A DNA stretch of 64,000 nt, from NCBI GenBank assembly GCA_020726505.1, contig JAHLEZ010000019.1, positions 682,001 to 746,000 of the forward strand. The letters run 5' to 3'. The translations under genes and the position numbers were made by a program. The number at the start of each line of letters is the position of its first letter. Within the stretch, counting starts at the first letter, position 1. Source of the DNA: Leptodontidium sp. MPI-SDFR-AT-0119. Taxonomy: Eukaryota; Ascomycota; Leotiomycetes; Helotiales; Leptodontidiaceae. Shown here in pieces: positions 61,309-64,000 of this stretch. A model generated the notes under the pieces. That model was not told the origin of the DNA and searched no databases. It saw nothing but the letters and a program-made list of their open reading frames with translations.

Positions 61309-62178
61309 CTATCTCCCCAAAGCAGGCCACAGCCTAAAAGCTTTCTTATACCACACCACCGCCTCCTCCCCTTTTCCCGCATCTTCTAGCCCTTCGGCAA
61401 TAGCCAGCGCTCTCCTCCCCCTCCTCTCTTCCCCCCCATCACCCTCATACAATTTCTCGAAATCAAACTCTTCATCCCTCCAGTACATTACATCCGTCCG
61501 CAGGAGATACTTAACCCCTTCCCTCAACTCCTCGCCATCATGCCACACATCATCGCGGAAGAGAAGTGCTTGGCCGAGCACAGGTTGGATGCTGGCGATT
61601 ACCTCGTGATTTGGAGATAGGAAGCGCGTTGCGCCGCCGTTGGGCGAGAAGACGCTGGCCAGATAGATGTTGATTGTCATAAACGCCTGCTCGTTTACGG
61701 ACTCGAGACGTCGGCCGTCTGTGTGTGCAGAGAATCTGCCTCCTGGTTCTCATTACACCCAGTATCAGCTGACATTTCTTCTCCTATGCTATTTATCCTA
61801 TTCTGTTCTTGGACAGCAAGTGAGGCAAGTGAGCATACCTTGCGTGTACCGACATAACCTAAATGTCTCGTTCAGCCCTCGCACCGTCCAGCGCTCTCCA
61901 TCCTCATCAACGATCTTGCCCATTTCCTCTTTGAAGAGAGTTGCAATCCGTGACCAGAGTAAGGACGCGAGCGCCGGGTCGGTAAATACCTCTCGGTCGC
62001 GGACGGTGGTTGGCGTCACGTTTGAAGGGATCAGGTTCGTGTGTGTGTCAACTAGGGAGTTGCATTCGGTAGGCGTGAGGAGGTTGGAAATTAGGTGAAT
62101 TGAGCGGGGTGGCGAGAGGGTTGGGATGGGAAGGGTGTGGAGGATTGGTGGTAATGGTAATATTGATGTTGTTGACAT
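61309..62178 (-). CDS. 2-oxoglutarate/Fe(II) oxygenase, prolyl-4-hydroxylase-like
   Basis: Two exons, 62178-61839 and 61742-61309, separated by a 96-nt intron, give 257 residues. The splice restores RYTQGGRFSAHTDGRRLE. His120 and Asp122 (HTD), His181 (WHDGEEL) and Lys191 (GVKYLLRTDVMY) form the iron and 2-oxoglutarate site of the prolyl-4-hydroxylase-like fold. There is no signal peptide, so it is probably cytosolic or nuclear. The substrate is unknown. An upstream in-frame ATG at 62223 would add 15 residues; the 62178 start is preferred because the extra residues look unlike coding. Confidence 0.85.
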
Positions 62179-62502
62179 TTTCGCTTCTTGAAGGGGAGGG
62201 CTTGAGAAAGAACAAGTGCTCACTGTTGGCGGTCATGAAGTGGATTTGAGTTCAAAAGAAGTGGAGTGGTGCTGGAGATGATATAATAGGAATGTGGCTG
62301 GACTCAGCCTCCAAATGCGGGCGGTCGGCGTGAGTCACGCCGATACCAAAACCAAAACAAACCACGAGGTTAATAGTCGGTGCACCGACTATTAGAATAG
62401 AAAGAAAAATATTAAAATTTTCGTGCAGTCAAATGCAAAGTAAAGAGATTCGCGAAGTATTAATCACTCTATAATAGCACGCCTCGGTGCCTGGCGATAA
62501 TA

Positions 62503-63259
62503 ACGTCCCACCCCTAGATTCCGCCCACCCTTTTACACCAAAACTCACCACTTTTAATAATTAATATCTTTATAATTTATTAATAAAAAAAGTTGAAACT
62601 AAAGATTTGAAATATGTTTTATATGATATTTTTTATTTTGTATATCTTATTCGTTTCATATTACATAATATTACAAACTAAGCATTTAAAGTCTAAAAAA
62701 TTTCTCTCATACAAATTTGGTGTAAAAATGATTTGTTTTTAAATCTTTGAATAACTTTTGTAATTATTAATATAATTACTTAAAACTTGTAATTAAATTG
62801 CGTTTATTATAAGTCATTGAGAATCTCAAGTTTAAAGACGATTCTATTAATAGATATTTTAAACTGAAGTAAAGTATCACGTGCCATACAAATAATTTGT
62901 ATGAGAGAAATTAATTACTTAAGTAAAAAATAACTACTAGTACAAGTACTTTAAAACTTATAAAATTAAAGATTTATGTATAAACTTTATTTTATTAAAG
63001 TTTTATATAGTTATATAAATTATTAAAGAAGTTATTAGTAAGTGAAATTTGGCGTTTTTTGTATGTAAAAACTTAAATTTAATATTACGTAATAATTTAC
63101 AATTCAAATTACTTTTGACTTCATAAAGCTAGTTTATAAGTGCTAATATATACAAATATAAAAAAATTATAACTTTTTATTAATTAATTATAAAGATATT
63201 AATGCCTTAAAATCGCGATTTTTGGTGTAAAAGGCGGGCGGAATCTAGGGGTGAGACGT
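62503..63259. mobile_element. non-autonomous TA-flanked TIR element (mariner-type MITE)
   Basis: Left and right ends are inverted copies over about 85-95 bp. Both ends, read inward, begin ACGTCYCACCCCTAGATTCC and continue with GCCC, a CTTTTACACCAAAA block and TTAATATCTTTATAAT. Each end is flanked by TA (62501-62502 and 63260-63261), the target-site duplication of Tc1/mariner elements. The 757-bp element is very AT-rich inside and has no open frame, so it would depend on a transposase from elsewhere. Confidence 0.9.
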
Positions 63260-63283
63260 TACATGTAGTTTCTACTGGGCACG

Positions 63284-64000
63284 TGTTAAGAAATCCGTAA
63301 GTTACAGAAAGCCGTAACTGAAGGTCTGCTTAAAAGCTGTTCTCGTACAAAAGCTAATATAACTACTATAACGGAATAACTAATTACGTGCTATAGTAGA
63401 GGAATATGGGAGTGCGTACGGTAGTCTAAATGTAATCAATTATAGGCCTGCTACAAAGGAGAATCTGAAGTTATCGAAAAGAGCTTAGGAGCTTAGGAGC
63501 TTAGTACTAGAACCCCTTTTTATATCTTGTAAGGGGGCTCTCCGAATCAGGTCCGACCCTTTTCCCAATTGGAGAGACTCGCTTCGCCACAGCCACATAC
63601 CACAGTCGTAGCCACATGTGATATATAACTATAACTACGGTGCCTGGCCACCACACCCTAGGAGTCGACTTAGTCCCCCTGAACACAACTTTGGCATAGA
63701 GGGACCGAATTAGTAAGTAACTTATAATTGGCTATTGGAAGGGAGAGCAGGAACGTAACTGAGCAACCTAAGCAGAGGGTGAAGCGAGGGTGAGTAGCGC
63801 CCGAACAGAGCGGCGACGATGACTAACCCCACCCAAAGCGAAATCGAAAAGTGACATCTGAGATTACCAAAGGAAGAGCTAGTGTGGTAAGATAAGCGGA
63901 CAGTGGATTAAGTATAAGAGCTAGAATAAGCTCCTCATAAGAATTATGAAGATTATAAACTTTAAGAATAATTGTTTGTCATTATATAAAAGACTTCAGA
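63284..64000 (+). mobile_element. 5' end of a Ty1/copia-like LTR retrotransposon (runs off the window)
   Basis: A candidate LTR begins TGTTAAGAAATCCGTAAGTT at 63284 and ends near ACA at about 63686. It is followed by TTTGGCATAGAGGG, which resembles the primer-binding site of fungal copia elements. A gag-like start ATG at 63819 reads MTNPTQSEIEK and then stops at TGA, so this copy is probably dead. The rest of the element, including the second LTR, is outside the window. Confidence 0.55.

Noticed and set aside
1..64000. CRISPR array, bacterial operon or rRNA operon
   Set aside because: Gene structure is eukaryotic with spliceosomal introns; no regularly spaced identical repeats with unique spacers were seen.

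Overview
The window looks like nuclear DNA of a filamentous ascomycete (Pezizomycotina). The genes carry many short GT-AG introns, mostly 44-90 nt, with CTAAC or CTGAC branch-like sites. There is a HET-domain gene, a NACHT-type STAND (NLR-like) remnant, a WSC/LysM cell-wall gene, and mutated repeats with CAG-to-TAG stop codons of the kind expected from repeat-induced point mutation. A more precise taxon (for example Leotiomycetes) would be a guess. I recognised no tRNA or rRNA gene by eye.

Layout. Positions 1-12 kb are accessory: a Tc1/mariner transposase fragment, a frameshifted conserved gene, an AT-rich 174-bp tandem repeat, an intact HET-domain gene, a broken multi-pass membrane protein gene, and a dead SF1 (UPF1/DNA2-like) helicase gene. 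Positions 13.4-27.4 kb (minus strand) hold one very large mosaic gene. I could join 20 exon blocks in frame, apart from one unresolved frame change, giving about 4,350 residues: secretion signal, two WSC-like Cys-rich modules, a run of Ser/Thr microexons, two LysM modules, a very long Ser-rich mucin-like region and two repeated C-terminal modules resembling DUF7908.

Positions 29-46 kb are conserved housekeeping territory: a Tudor/staphylococcal-nuclease protein (SND1 type), Cu/Zn superoxide dismutase, a phytanoyl-CoA-dioxygenase-like enzyme, a small three-exon secreted six-cysteine peptide with knottin spacing, and a Rom2-type Rho1 GEF (DEP-like, DH, PH, CNH). Positions 46-50.7 kb are gene-poor. 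Positions 50.7-62.2 kb hold an SDR oxidoreductase, an ankyrin/repeat remnant, a dead secreted-protein gene, an orphan two-exon gene, a dead NACHT STAND gene and a 2OG-Fe(II) oxygenase. The right end holds a complete TA-flanked terminal-inverted-repeat element and the 5' end of a Ty1/copia-like LTR retrotransposon that runs off the window.

Themes. The large wall gene and the Rho1 GEF both relate by family to the cell surface and cell-wall integrity, but they are 13 kb apart and nothing in the sequence shows co-regulation. HET, NLR-like and secreted-protein loci are concentrated near repeats, and several of them are dead.
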